Source: Epiperipatus broadwayi (taxonomy: Eukaryota; Onychophora; Udeonychophora; Euonychophora; Peripatidae). From it: DNA of 64,000 nucleotides. A program made the translations under genes and the position numbers. The stretch lies in NCBI GenBank assembly GCA_028023455.1, contig JAQFVV010006274.1, positions 2,048,001 through 2,112,000 on the forward strand, given 5' to 3'. The notes under the pieces were generated by a model. The model saw only the letters and a program-made list of their open reading frames with translations. It was not told the origin of the DNA and made no database searches. Below, piece by piece: positions 35,555 to 48,456 of the stretch (its first letter is position 1; every line of letters begins with the position of its first letter).

Positions 35555-38230
35555 AATGTAGAGATTTGGTTTTTAACCAGAATATTTTAATGTAAATTAG
35601 AATCTTTAAGGATATAGATTTAGGAAAAAGATTTTTAGTTTAATTTGATGAATATGAAAACATACTGAAGATTGTAGTAATGGTGTGCACACACACATTC
35701 CCCTTGTGCTTTATGGTAAGCTACAAGAAAATCATGGTAACTGACACAATTGTCTTTAAGATGTCATCATAATATTTGTTCTGGTCACCAATGAATAATG
35801 AGATTATTAAGGAAGTCAATATGATGATCCGATTTTTGTAATGAGTATAATTCTATAAGAATAACTGAAAAATACCATAAGTTCTATATCATCAATGTTA
35901 AAAATAAAGTTGTTTTTTTTTATATTTCTTTTATATTTGAGTATTCCACCGTGTATTCTGCTCTTTCGCCATATTTGTTTAAGTTATATAACGGAGTTTT
36001 TATAAAAGAAATTGATTAATTATTGATTTCTTAGACAATGGATTAAAAATGTCTGATATAAAAATATTTAAGTGCTGTCATCATTCTGTTAATGGGATCG
36101 AAAATAATTATAAATAAAATGAAAGAAATGTATTAGATTTATCACATTCAAAAAATATTGTAAAAAAATAATATTTTTTTTTTTTAAAATTAAGAAAAAA
36201 ATGTAGCAGACCGATTATTTTGTTATTACATTTTAATTACTAAACATTTATCTTAAATCTCTATTATTGCAATTTTTTCTTACCTTTTATCTTTCTGCGT
36301 ATGTATATATATTTCCACACACACTTACGCAGGGGCATTATTCATATTTACGTATAAACACAGTTACATATATCTGTGTGTTTCGGTTAAGAAGTATCTA
36401 CTTTTATTCAAATAAAAGTACTATTCTTATAATATATAATAATTAATGTAAGTATATGTGTATAAATGTATTTTCTGCATGTTCATATAATTATTAATAT
36501 GGTGTAAAATTATCGAAATTTCAATGGTTACATTTGGCTTTCAATTTCCTTCTCTTTCTCTATATTTTTTTGACAATAATTGATTTAGATTATATTAGGT
36601 AAAATAAATTGTAAACATTATAGTATAATTACAGCTTCGCTAACGCATTCAAAAAAAAAAAATCGCATATTTATAATTGGGTAAAATAATGAATTTTACA
36701 ATATATAATTATTATTTTTTAATCTGTTGTTAATTTTCTAGATTATTTCTTTCTTAGAAGAGAACTATAATTGTATAAAAGTTTAATTGATTTCTCTTGT
36801 TTTGTTGAAAGGTGTAATTAGAGTTATTGTTTAAAAGATTTATGTTCCACCCCTCACCAATACAGTTAAGAGTCACTTAATTTTAAACTTATAATTCTTT
36901 TCTTATAGTTTGGATAAAAAGTTCTGGTGGGGTATCTTTCCAGGTGACCATCATTAATAACTATCTTGGCAGGTAAATATTAATACACAAAGATTACTTG
37001 CTCAGTCAGTGTCCACTCTGTGGTCCTTCTCCTGCAGTGCCATCTCAACAGCTTGTCTTCATTCTCCTGATAATTTTTTTAAAAAAATAGAAAAAGAAAA
37101 GAATCAGTATCATAAATTACTGCCATTTTGAATTTTTAGCCCTGCTGGTTGGTAGCCAATAAATGTGGGAGGTGAGGCCATTTTTGTCCAGGTGTGAATG
37201 CTGAGGTGGTCAGGGTGGGGCTGGACACTGGCTTTTTGATTAATCTGAAGTTGGTGAAATGAACCTGTCAGAATTGGTAGAGATGTCAACAATTGGAATG
37301 ATGACAGAATGGAGTAAAGCAATTTTCCTATTTCCTGGCATCCATCAGGCCTAATTTACGACTTTCTTAAACATGAGGTTGGCTAAGAGAGTGATGTTAG
37401 GCTAAGGAATGAGAACTAAGACGGACAATTTATTTAATTTATCTAGATCATTTTCTGTTAAGCATTTTTGCTTTTATAAGAGTTGTTGTTTTTTGTCCAT
37501 CTAAAATGTTGGGGGGGGGGGGGGATAATCACTTTTTATTTACAGTTTTAAATTAGCTGTAATTCTTTTATAAAGTAAAAGTTAAAATATTTTATATTTT
37601 TTTTTATTTACTTTGAGTTTTGTTTTGATATAAACTTCACTTTTTAAAAAAAGTAAAATATAATATTGAAAAGAATAAAAATGTATGTATACACAAATTT
37701 ATAAGTGCGTACAAACAAATTCACCTGCGCATATATACTGTACTATTTTTTTAAGATTATGAAACTTTTTAAAATAGTCATAGTACACATAATTATAATA
37801 ATTTATTAGAAATTATTGTCATTAACAGCAAACTTTAATATGAAAGTGGAAAACATGAAGACATATGGTCGTCTACAGTATGTAGTTTAAAGATAAAACA
37901 TTGACAGGAGAAATGTAAGAGGAGAATGGTTCAAGCAGTTTGCTACTGAAATGAAATTCACAATAGTGAATCTATTTGAATACCATACTTGCTGATTGTT
38001 TGTTTGAATAGCACACTATTACCGTTTATAAAAATCCATTAAATTATATTTTAATTCAAAATAGCCGATGATCAACAATCTCATAACACCAAGACTATAT
38101 GTGAAAGGTGGCTCTGATTACTTACTTATTCCTTTGGACATAATTAAAAATAATACTTAAAATTTCGTAAATAAAAATAATACCCAAAATGTAATGTGAC
38201 AACCAGAAATATTAGACTTTCAAAGTATCC
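35555..38230. other. Spacer with one GC-richer block
   Basis: Mostly AT-rich, with a G-run of about 14 at 37510-37523. Between about 36920 and 37350 the composition is richer in G and C and there is a 70-codon minus-strand frame (37110-37322; contains HPDHLSIHTWTKMASPPTFI). I do not recognise the product and see no splice or promoter signal that would support a gene. An old transposon piece is as likely as an exon. Confidence 0.4.
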
Positions 38231-38239
38231 TTCAACAAT

Positions 38240-39720
38240 TAAAGGATGGATTGATATTAAAAAGTAGATTTCAGATATATTTAATTGATTGATCAGTGAA
38301 AAATAATTTTGTCAAATGAGGATATAAGGTTGAAAGAATATAGAAATTAATTACAAATTAAACATGCTTACTGAAAAGATAATATCTCATTTTATATGAA
38401 AATTTCTCAGATATCAAGTGACATGCTGACAACACTAAATCATCAGAATTATAAAATACAGTATTCTTTTGCCATTTTTATTATGATCCATGCTAATCAT
38501 ATGAACTGTAAGCAGTTGAAGAAAATGATTTAAAGATAGAAAATATTTCAGTATAAGTGCAATATCAATTGAAATCATAAAAAAATATGGAACTAAGTGA
38601 AAATTAATCATCTATCAACTTAGTTAGATGATACCAAAATATCATAAGAGAATGATGTCAGTCTTTATTTCACTTGTAAGCAAAATAAATCTCAACATAT
38701 ATAATGAATGTCTAAATGCATTCATTTATTTACAAATATTTGATGAACAATTAGGTTTATGCCTAGAAAAAATGCAAGAGAATTGATATTAAAGATTTGT
38801 GAGATGATAAACTTTCCATGTCTTTTATAGATGGCAAAAAAACTTTTGATAAAACAAAATTGAGAAAGCCATAAGCAATACTCTTGGACTTGGTAACAGC
38901 TTTGAAAGTGTTATAACTCATTTAAAATATCTCTTACTCTGTGAAAATTAATGTAATCAAAATTTTATCACCAGAATTTAAGATGCAACAAGTATTAGAT
39001 AAGGGTGTGTACTTTCCTTCATTCCTGAAAACTAGAATGGTGGAAAGGCAATATGTAGAAGATGCACAAATAACTTTTAAATATGCTGGTAACATTTGAT
39101 CTTAGTTGCTGATAAGAAATGTTAAAAATTATTGAGTAGAATAAATATTTTAAAAATCAAATTCATTATTATAGATTAGGCCAATAACAATTTATCTCAA
39201 ATTAGAAATGTCACAGGTTACAAAATGATAAATTTAAATACCTGTTTTTATTATAATCACTGATGTTCAGTGTAATCAAAAAATATATAGAAGAATTGTT
39301 TGCAAGAACAATGACAAAACTATTTAACATATCAAAATAATGTTTTATTTGTAATTCTGTATATAAGCATTTTTAAACATTTTACCAGAAAAGTTTAAAT
39401 AACACATAAATTCAATAATCTATTATAGAGTGTCTTAAAAATATTTCAAAAATCATCAAATTAAAATTTGGAAATTGTCTGCAGATGAAACTTGGATCTT
39501 TAAAAATCACTTCGAAGAAGCATGATGCATTGAGATTGAATACTTTTGAAGAATGCTTTTAATTCCCTATGCTATCTGCAGGCTATTAAGCATGTTTTAG
39601 AAGAGCTTAGAACTAAAACAAACTAACTTCTTTTTTGATATATTAAAGAACTTAGAACCAATAAAAGACTGTTTGTACTAATAAAGAAGTGTATAATGGC
39701 ATATGTTGGATACATAGTGA
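38240..39720 (+). pseudogene. Old LINE reverse transcriptase remnant
   Basis: With many frameshifts, plus-strand translation gives the RT order: AFIYLQIFDEQ then RFMPRKNARELILKICEM (about 38749-38805, the QxGF.P....TDAI block); SFIDGKKTFDKTKLRKAI (about 38822-38875, the F.D..KAFD block with one catalytic Asp); a segment VKINVIKILSPEFKMQQVLD (about 38944-39003, before the expected RQG); and further on KFKYL near 39235. The YADD box is not clear (VEDAQITF near 39057 may correspond to another part). It is a strongly mutated LINE related to CR1/RTE-type RTs; the clade is uncertain. Confidence 0.55.
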
Positions 39721-40288
39721 AGAGATTCAACTCTATAAATGGAAAATCACTGACCATGGAATCCCTTTTTACTATGGACAGATTAGGTTAGGTTTATCAC
39801 TGGCCATGAGTTTCATGAGATATTGCATATGATTCAAAATTGTGAAGTGTGGAGAACAATGGAATCCACTTCTTTGAGTATTACACATTGAGATGATGAA
39901 CAGCAAACTAAACTAGTAAAATTTTGCATATAAGTGAATGAATTATTAACCATTTGTTCATTTGAAATAATTTAATGAAAATAATAAAACAAAATAATGA
40001 AATGTGCTTTTGTTTCACATTTGTGATCAATTTTTTGCGCTTCAATTGCTCTCGTATTATTATTGTGATTGAATCTGTCAAAAGTACTAATTTTTATTCT
40101 CTGTCAAAAAATTAACCCTATCATCAGATGTAACAGGAGATCAAGTGATGGACATAATCACAAGTGTGGACTAATTTTTTATTGCTTTGTTTTAGCTGGA
40201 AATTAATTTTGATCTTTAGTTATGTCAGCCATTCTCATTATTGCGCTATCTGTTCTAATTAACTGTCCTTTATATATATGGTGTATGG

Positions 40289-41109
40289 GTACTTGAGTAC
40301 TAAACTTGCAACACGGAGCATGTATTAGATCTTTATGTGCCTGTTCACATTTGTATCAATCCGCTGCTTGTGATGTGGCCAAAATAACATGTACATGGAT
40401 CTTTCTTGTGCAAAAAAACAAAATGTGTGATACCAATGTCAACAGCCACAGTAAGTCTAATACATGCTCCGTGTTGCAGGACTAAAAATAAGTGAATATA
40501 CATCAAACGAACAAATGATTTCAAAATACACCAAACATGATTTTAAAATACATTATAAAATTCAATATAGTTTAAATATACATCAAAAATGAAACCACCT
40601 GATTACAAAAGATGCTGGGATTTTCATAAAAATGCTAATAAATGTCTTTTTTTTTTTTTTAAATAAAGAAATTAAAGTAAAAACTGTTAATAAACATCAA
40701 TTTATTTTTATATATATAAAGAAATTAAAGCAAAACACACCAAACAAACAGTAAATGGTAAACGTCTTTTTTTTTTATTTTATTACTCCTAGTAATTTGT
40801 ATAAAAATACATTAAGTACATTACCAACAAAATGGAGATCTGCAGTAAAAAATTTCTCTCCAAAAATGAAACCATTTTATTCCAGAGGATGCTGGGATTT
40901 TAATAAAACTGGTAATAAATGTTGATTTTTTATATATATAAAGAGATTAAAGCAAAAACTGCTAATAAACATTGATTTTTGCTCTAAAAATAAAAATGTC
41001 CAATATGACGTTAACTGTGGTCAATATGACGTCATCACAACATCACACCATGATTGTAGGTGTGAAAAAGTCCTATACCCCCTATGTTGCAGTTTTAGTA
41101 CTCAAGTAC
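40289..41109. mobile_element. TIR element, 0.82 kb, non-autonomous
   Basis: The left end GTACTTGAGTACTAAACTTG (then CAACA) and the right end TGTTG then CAGTTTTAGTACTCAAGTAC are inverted repeats of about 25 bp. A candidate 9-bp target duplication with one mismatch is TGGTGTATG (40279-40287) and TGGTTTATG (41110-41118). A second inverted pair lies within: CAACACGGAGCATGTATTAG (40309) and CTAATACATGCTCCGTGTTG (40458). The interior has three diverged copies of an AAAGAAATTAAAGCAAAA-type motif (40663, 40719, 40941). No transposase. An 8-9 bp duplication suggests hAT or Merlin type. Confidence 0.65.
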
Positions 41110-44100
41110 TGGTTTATGTTGTTTAAAGATTAATAAATGCTAATTAATTATTACTACCGTTAATTTCTCTTGATTTGTTTTTTCTTTCTTTTAATTAACC
41201 CAGAAAAAGTATAAGTAAATATTCCTTCAATTATTTTAAATACTAGTTGTATTTATCATATTGGATTATTTATAAAAATACCATCAGTCACAAACCGTCA
41301 GCAAAACATTTTAAAAACTACTTTCTCTTGTGTTTTTTTTCTTTACAAAAAAATATATTGCTCTAAACTAATTCCATTTAGCCTACCTTTTTTTTTATTT
41401 ATCCTAGCTTACACTTCAATGAAGGCTTATATATATATATATATATATTGTAGATACATCGTTTGTCAAATGCCATATATATATAAACAAATATGCAAAG
41501 TCCATGAAAGGTTTTTAGTTAAGATTTATATTTTTAAAAACAAATCGCAAAATTACTTGGAGTACATTATTTTGTGACCTTCTGTGTATTTGAATATTAG
41601 ACATTATAGTAGATCAGCAGTGTTCAAATTGCAATTGTGGACTGGATTTGGCTGTTAGAACATTTTCCTGTGGTCCTTCATAAGTAATAATTAGATTATA
41701 TTACTATGTTTAAATTATTTGTGATAAATAGAATTATAAATATAAACCAAAAAAATTAATTATTAAACATTTATGATATGCAATAGATGGTGCTCAAGAT
41801 ACAGAGTAATCTGTTATATTACTGGATGAAGTAATCCTAATATTATAAAGGAAACAGTTTCTAGCACTATATGGCTATGAATATATTTATTCTGTTTATT
41901 CACTTTCATAATCTGGTGTAGTGATTGCATTTTTTATTGTAGATATTTATAAATAGAGAGGGGGGATATGGAAAGAAAATTGATCTTGAATGTCAAATCT
42001 TTTACTCAAGATAAAGCCATTTGTTGAGAAAGAATATAACCTAAAGAAGCACTTCAATACAAACTTATTGCTATATCTTGACAATTAAATGTAAATAGTA
42101 TAATAATCAGAATCATATATTCACTCAACAAAATTCAGAGTCTAAGCCAAAGATACTAAATCTGATCCAGATAAGACATGGAATCCATGTCTGACTAAAT
42201 TCCAACTTATGTGCCTGTGCTTCATGCTTGAATGCTGTGAACAATACTTCCTATGATACCTTAAACTTCTATTTAATCTGAGTCTTGCTGAACAAGGAGA
42301 ACCATGAGATTCTATTAAATTTTAACTACACTATGCAGATCCTTAACGCATCTAATAAACATACAATAAATAATTTTAATGACTAAATTGGGAAAATAAA
42401 TTCCATAAACATTACACATGATAAATTTCATTTTAATTAATGGGTTTAATTGGATTGGAGTACAGTAAGAAAGTTAATGGAGATGAGGTAAATTTAAACA
42501 AGTTTATTATAATTGATAATGATTGACATGAGATAGTATAGATTACATTAAACTGAAGATTAATATCTTGTTAATTCAATGTTATCACACGTTATATAAA
42601 TTAGATGATAATTAAATATTACATACAGTGCCAGGAATTTAATTCACGTAAATCTAACAACCTTCATGCTTTGAGAGATTGATATCCATAACAATTTAAC
42701 ATGCCTAATGATATTCAATTTCTTACTGTGGTTTGCCAAAAGTGTAAAGTTTATGGAATGGGCTGAATTAGCTTTACATGTAATTCACTATAAGCAAACT
42801 AAACTGAACTTATTAGGGATTTGATGGTGCAGATGAGAATTTACCTCCAAATATAAGATGTGTGGTTCATTTGAACTGAGAAGTTGGCTAATGAAATAAT
42901 TATATAGAAGTATAAATTGAGATTTGGGAATCAGATAAGCTATGCAAACATCATGGATCCATCCCCCAGTTGTCTATTTGGTGCTTATACCTGAACAATT
43001 CGGCTCCTAGGTGAGACTCCTGTTCACTGTTAAGCAGGCAGCCATCATAATTGGCTAGTCTTTGCCATTTACCCATAAAGATTAGCAAGGTAGGAAAATA
43101 TATATATATCACAAGTTCATATCAGCAATGCACAAATATAATATGATTCTAACATAACTAATTACATTTGCAATTAAAATAATTAACGAATACCTGTGCT
43201 GCCAATGCAAACCATTTCATAAAACAAACATCGAAAGCTAATGCAATAATAAAATGGACTGATTTAATACTATACTAACTCCGTACAAATATAATATGAT
43301 TCTAACATAACTAATTTCATTTGCAATTAAAATAATTAACGAATATCTGTGCTGCCAATGCAAACCATTTCATAAAACAAGCATTGAAAGCTAATGCAAT
43401 AATAAAATGGACTGATTTTAATACTATACTAACTCCGGTACAACAAATAGTTGATCAACATTATCGATCATTATACTATATCTCTATGGTTAGATATACA
43501 TTTATTTGTTAAAATAATATTCACAGATTATACTTATAACATAAGATTGGTAAACAACCAGAATAATCACTTAGGAGGGAATTAATTAAATTTCCAACTA
43601 TACATTAATATAAATCATACAACAATTGCAAGGCAATCAAATATAACTAAGTAATATTGAAATAGTGAGTAGGATTTGAATAACTAAACATTATTCTATA
43701 ATTATTAGATCAAATATAAAATTAGAAATTTCTTCAACATTAAACCTACTACTATACCTAATACGCTTGCTATTTCAAGTTGCATTTGACATATTATAAC
43801 ATAAATTAATAAGAAGCTTTAATAACTAAAGCTTATAAGATGGAAATAGATATAACTGCTAGCATGAAAGTAAAAATTAATTACAATTTAATAAGATGAT
43901 TATCAATTTACAACATCACAATTTAAACAAAATTAAAGGTTTTACAGAGATTAACATTTAATTTGAACATTCAATATGATTTATAGCATAGCTAGCTATA
44001 GCTTTAGATTTATCATTTAAAGTTCACTTGAGAGTTATTTGTAGTGGTAGTAGTAATTTTACCTTTAATTAATCTGTTAAAGCACATCAGTTGGTTTCAT

Positions 44101-45040
44101 TAGTTCTTGGTTGCAGGTAGAGTAGCAATCATCTTCATAGGACAGGCAAAGTATCTTTCTATGTGGGCAACATCAGTATAGCAGGTTCTTTACAGGAACT
44201 TTTTTCATCATTGTAGCAGCTTGATATTTTCAGCACATAGGATAGAGATGGAAATCACCATTCTCTGGGCTTAGAACAGCAACTCCCGACTCTTCTACTC
44301 AAACATATCACAGATCAAACTTGTATGGATTTTGTTATACAACACTCACAAAAATTTGCAGTATATTTCCTTCCATAGAAAAATGGTGGCTATATATACA
44401 TGCCTTCAATTAATTTATACATTTTAGATAATTTTATCTAATGGTAAAATAATCCATTAGCATACCTTGCTGTATAATTTTAGAAACAAAAATAACTCCC
44501 AACTTTTGTCTAATTTTTGGCAGGATGTTTACAAAACTTTTTGTTTTTATATGTTAGTAATTTGCAAACTTAGCTAAGTGCTTATTTTTGAGATGAAATA
44601 TGTTTTCACTAATAACTATTGTTTTAATATTTTTTTACACATCAATTAACATGCCATTTCCAACTAGATTTGAATCATGTTTCTTTTTACAAACTATTTT
44701 AGAAATCAATTTTAAAATATAACAAAAACAAAATATGTTCTGTATATATATATCATAGTGATATGTACAATTCACCCATATATATATATGCAATTTTAAT
44801 ATTTTTGCCCTTTATTAAATTAAGTGAAATTATAACGCAAATTTACAAATCTATTATTTAAATCTATACATAATAAGTAGATATCTGAAGTTAATATATA
44901 TATATATATATGTGTGTGTGATTACACAGACCCACACACATAGATATTTATTGGGGTGTCTTTAAGGTTTGAGCATGTGATTCACAGTTGGTTCTAGGAT
45001 GTAACATAGGTGAAACGAATATGCCATGGCAAATCTTTTG
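41110..45040. other. Spacer; possible hAT terminus near 41618
   Basis: No host gene recognised. CAGTGTTCAAATTGCAATTG at 41618 followed by TGGACTGG and later TGTGGTCC resembles a hAT-type terminus, but no partner end was found. A stretch near 42950-43090 is richer in G and C and has no open frame of note. A tandem duplication lies at 43132-43438. Confidence 0.4.
43132..43438. repeat. Tandem duplication, 2 x 153 bp
   Basis: ACAAATATAATATGATTCTA at 43132 recurs at 43285. The two units differ at only a few positions (for example TTACATTTGC against TTTCATTTGC), so the duplication is recent. Confidence 0.95.
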
Positions 45041-45049
45041 TTTCAATAG

Positions 45050-46240
45050 GTAAAAGCAGAATGTTAAGAAAAATGTTGTCCATAGAACAAAATGTTTATA
45101 AGACAAAATGCTGAAGATGAAGCTATTGTAAAAGCAATTTTTGTTTTGGCTTAAAAAAATTGATCAAAGCCAGCAAACCATTTGCAGATAATTAATTTTT
45201 CAAATATTGTTTATTTGTAACAAGTGGGATCATGTGTCCAAAATAAAAAAATTAAATAAAAATCATTCATTGCCTTATTACAAGGATTCTTATCTGATAG
45301 GTTTAAAATATTTGTGAAATTTGAACAATCAATTAAAACTCACTTGATAAAAGTGGAAATAGATTACATATAGTTTAGTTGCTAATATTTATCAAGGCAA
45401 TTATAGGAAATTTTGAAATTATTGAAGAACTCTTAGCAAAGAAATTATAAAACAACTAGAGCTTATATTTTAAATGAAGTAATGAACTGCTTGGAAAAGT
45501 TACAATTCTACATGCTTGTAAATATAGCAACTGACAGAGCCTCATAACATTGGATTGTTAAAAAAAAAACTTCAGGATTACAATTATGAAATATATTCAT
45601 TACATGACATTGCATAATTCATCAAAAGAAATTATGTACAATTGAAAAAAACAAATGTTATTTATTTTATTTCTACAAGAATTGAGAGTAGAACATCTAA
45701 TGTATTATAACAATAATGTTTTATTATTAAGCTTGGGAAAGATTCTTTAACAAAATCAAGAATTCAAAGAAAACATTTTATTTTGGAAATGATAATAATT
45801 TTTCAAATTTTGTTCATTTTGAATGGAAATCTGTTTTTTGATTCACACTTGATATAAATAGATATTTAAATGTTTTAAATATTATATTTCATAACAAAAA
45901 AAATTATGCTCGTGATTTAAATATGAACTTGAATGCTTTCCGTATGAAATTAAAATTATTTGAATAACAATTAAAGAACCATTACATAACATATCAAAAT
46001 CAATTCAAAATATTTGACTTAAACCTCACAATATCACATAACAAGTTTAACAGGTGATTTAAAAATTTTAACAAAATGAAAAAAATTCATTATGGATTAT
46101 ACCAAACCTGTTTTTTCTGAAGAGTTGACTCTGAACCACTTAGAACAAATCAATTTACAATGTAATAATGTATTATTAGAAAGAACTAGTAGAATTTTAT
46201 AACTTTTTATCTAACATATAGTTTGAAAATATTCATAATT
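45050..46240 (+). pseudogene. hAT-family transposase pseudogene (GTF2IRD2/ZBED5-like)
   Basis: Through several stops and shifts, the plus strand carries the typical blocks of this hAT transposase group. ASKPFADN.FFKYCLF near 45165-45220 corresponds to the KPF/Y..GEF.K.C block. IATDRAS near 45525 is the TDGAPAM region with the catalytic Asp. HCIIHQKKLCT (45608-45640) is nearly canonical. Around 45860-46000 come LNVLNIIFHNKKNYARDLN, then LNAFRMKLKLFE, the LN.LN..LQG...-...AF..KL.LF block. The encoded enzyme moves hAT elements by cut-and-paste with 8-bp target duplications. The N-terminal zinc finger and the C-terminal dimerisation part were not recognised, nor were matching TIRs. Confidence 0.7.
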
Positions 46241-48360
46241 TTTCCTCAAAATTTTAGTCATTTTTCATGTGAATACATTGGTGAAAGATGTTTTCTATTA
46301 TGAACATAAATAAAAATTCATTTGGGAACATTAATAAGAATGAATATAACAAAATTTAACCTGCTCATGGAAAAAAAAAAATCTATAAGTGAATATTATA
46401 AAAATCATTAATTTAAATTAAAATATATTCTTTGTTTATTCTCCTACAACTTTTTGTTATAATTATTAATATTTTACATGATATAAACATCTGAAATCTA
46501 CAATAACACTATTTACAATGAATATATTGTTAAGCCCAATTCACATTGAGATTTACAATTATGCCTACCTTGAAACTATTATTACATACATTAGCTTCCT
46601 TTTTTGTTGTAATGTATGGATGGCAATTCAATGCATAGAATAAATTGTTGAATATGCTCAATTTCTATTATGAAAGTCATTAATTATCAGTTTGAGTGTG
46701 TCATTACAAAATAATTGAATAATGTAAATAGGCAATTTATATAATTATTCTACTTAATTTCTACTTTTAAAATGTTTTTTCATAGTAGTAACAAACTATT
46801 TTGAATAAATATTGTCACACTATCAAGCAACATCTTTGTGATTTTTTTTTTGTAATATTTTTAATGAAATATCATCATAACCTTCAAGAAGTTTGTTTTT
46901 AATACCTTTATATGTATTATTATTATGTGGTGTGTTTGTGTTTTTATATATAATCTTTTTAGTTAAATGCAAGAGCATTTTTTTTTCTATAAAGCGAATC
47001 CATTATTTAATTTTAAAATTTATCCACTTTTTCAAATATACAAATCCACATCCTCCTTGCACTGTTATTTCTAACAAAATTTCATAGTGAACTGATAATA
47101 AAAGCTGATGGTGGTCCTTTTAATTTTGAATTTTTTTATATGTAGTATATTAATAGTGAAGCAGTTGTATTGATTCAGTTTACTGGAAGCATTTTTTCCC
47201 CAGAATCTTATAAATATTAAATATTTACTCTTTTCACATTGTTTTTATGTGTTAACATGTACTCTTTTTTTTTTGTATACATTTTTTTTGTTTGTTTTGA
47301 TTGTTTAACTATCATCTTCAATCAGTATATTTTTTTTCTTATTTAAAATAGCTATTAAATATGGCTATTAGACAATCAAAATTGTAAGCAATAATATAAA
47401 AAAAAATATTGTGAAAAAAAATATATATGATGCAAATTTTTTCTGTAGCTTTTATTTTATCAATTGTGATATTTTATTTTTGACATTTTACAATTTTTAC
47501 TATTTGAAGTAACATATTTTATTTTAGAAGGCAATTTTTTGGAGCAAAATATAATACCAGAAAGTATTGGGATTGTAGAAATTTTTATTCATTGGATACT
47601 TCATAAAGTATATCTATATATTTATGCTTGAATTTTATTAAATTTAATATTACATGTCAAGACTAATATTTAATAATTTAAATAAAGATTATAAAAAAAA
47701 AAAAAAATTCTACTTAGTTGAGATACAGTTTAAATTGGAAAAAAAATGCATGAATAAACAGTATTATTTAGAACAGGGATATCCATACTTCAGCCCATAA
47801 CCATATTTAACCCACAAAGAATAAATTTTCTTGCTTGTACTTTTACATTTATATATAAACACCAGAAGAAATTAAATAACAATTGGAAATCACACAAATA
47901 TATTTTCAAAATTCATTTTCTAAATTTTTTAATTTATTTCAAATTTTTAATGAAAATAATATGAAATTGTCATCATAAATTAAATCATCTTGCATTTTGT
48001 TTGTATGTTTAGCATTTTATTTACTCCCTCCCCCAAATCAAATAATTCTAAGAAACATTGCAGCTAACTGTAGTTCACCATAAACAGTTTAGAAAAAGAA
48101 TGCTGTGATTACTATACTAAAATCTTCAATTTTTTTATCCAGTAGCTATGAGCTTCACTTTAGTTAAAACACTTTGGTTACATGCAATGCAAACATTAAA
48201 TTCAAAGGAATGACATTTTGTTTTGATTGTCATACCATTCAAGTATTTTATTGTTTTAGTTTTTCATTTTGTTTTTCATCAGCATGAATAAAATATGGTA
48301 CAATATTTAAATAAAATATTGCAATTTTTGTGCGTAAATATTTTAAGATATGTTTTAGGG
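46241..48360. other. Spacer; possible hAT terminus near 47774
   Basis: AT-rich, with poly(A) at 47693-47706. CAGGGATATCCATACTTCAG at 47774 followed by CCCATAACCATATTTAACCC resembles the CAGGG...(C)GGCCC...ATTTGGCCC termini of hAT MITEs; no second end was found. The frame at 46893-47087 is low-complexity and not a gene. Confidence 0.4.
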
Positions 48361-48456
48361 TTTAGTAACTTTTTAATCAAAAGAGTTTTTCTTTGCAATG
48401 TATTGCTAAAACAATTAAATTTAAATTTCAGCAATTTCATATGATATTAAATATAT
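48361..48456 (+). repeat. 96-bp direct repeat, left of repeat E right copy
   Basis: Starts TTTAGTAACTTTTTAATCAA and ends ATGATATTAAATATAT. It is repeated at 50113-50208 with one difference in the part compared base by base (ACAATTAAAT against ACGATTAAAT). The two copies lie exactly at the two ends of repeat E. Confidence 0.95.

Noticed and set aside
37110-37322. 70-codon minus-strand frame in a GC-richer block as an exon
   Set aside because: No similarity recognised, no clear splice sites or neighbouring exons; kept only as part of an unassigned stretch.
41615-47825. One hAT element running from the terminus at 41618 to that at 47774, with the transposase at 45-46 kb inside
   Set aside because: Both termini read CAG... 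in the same direction, so they cannot be the two ends of one element.
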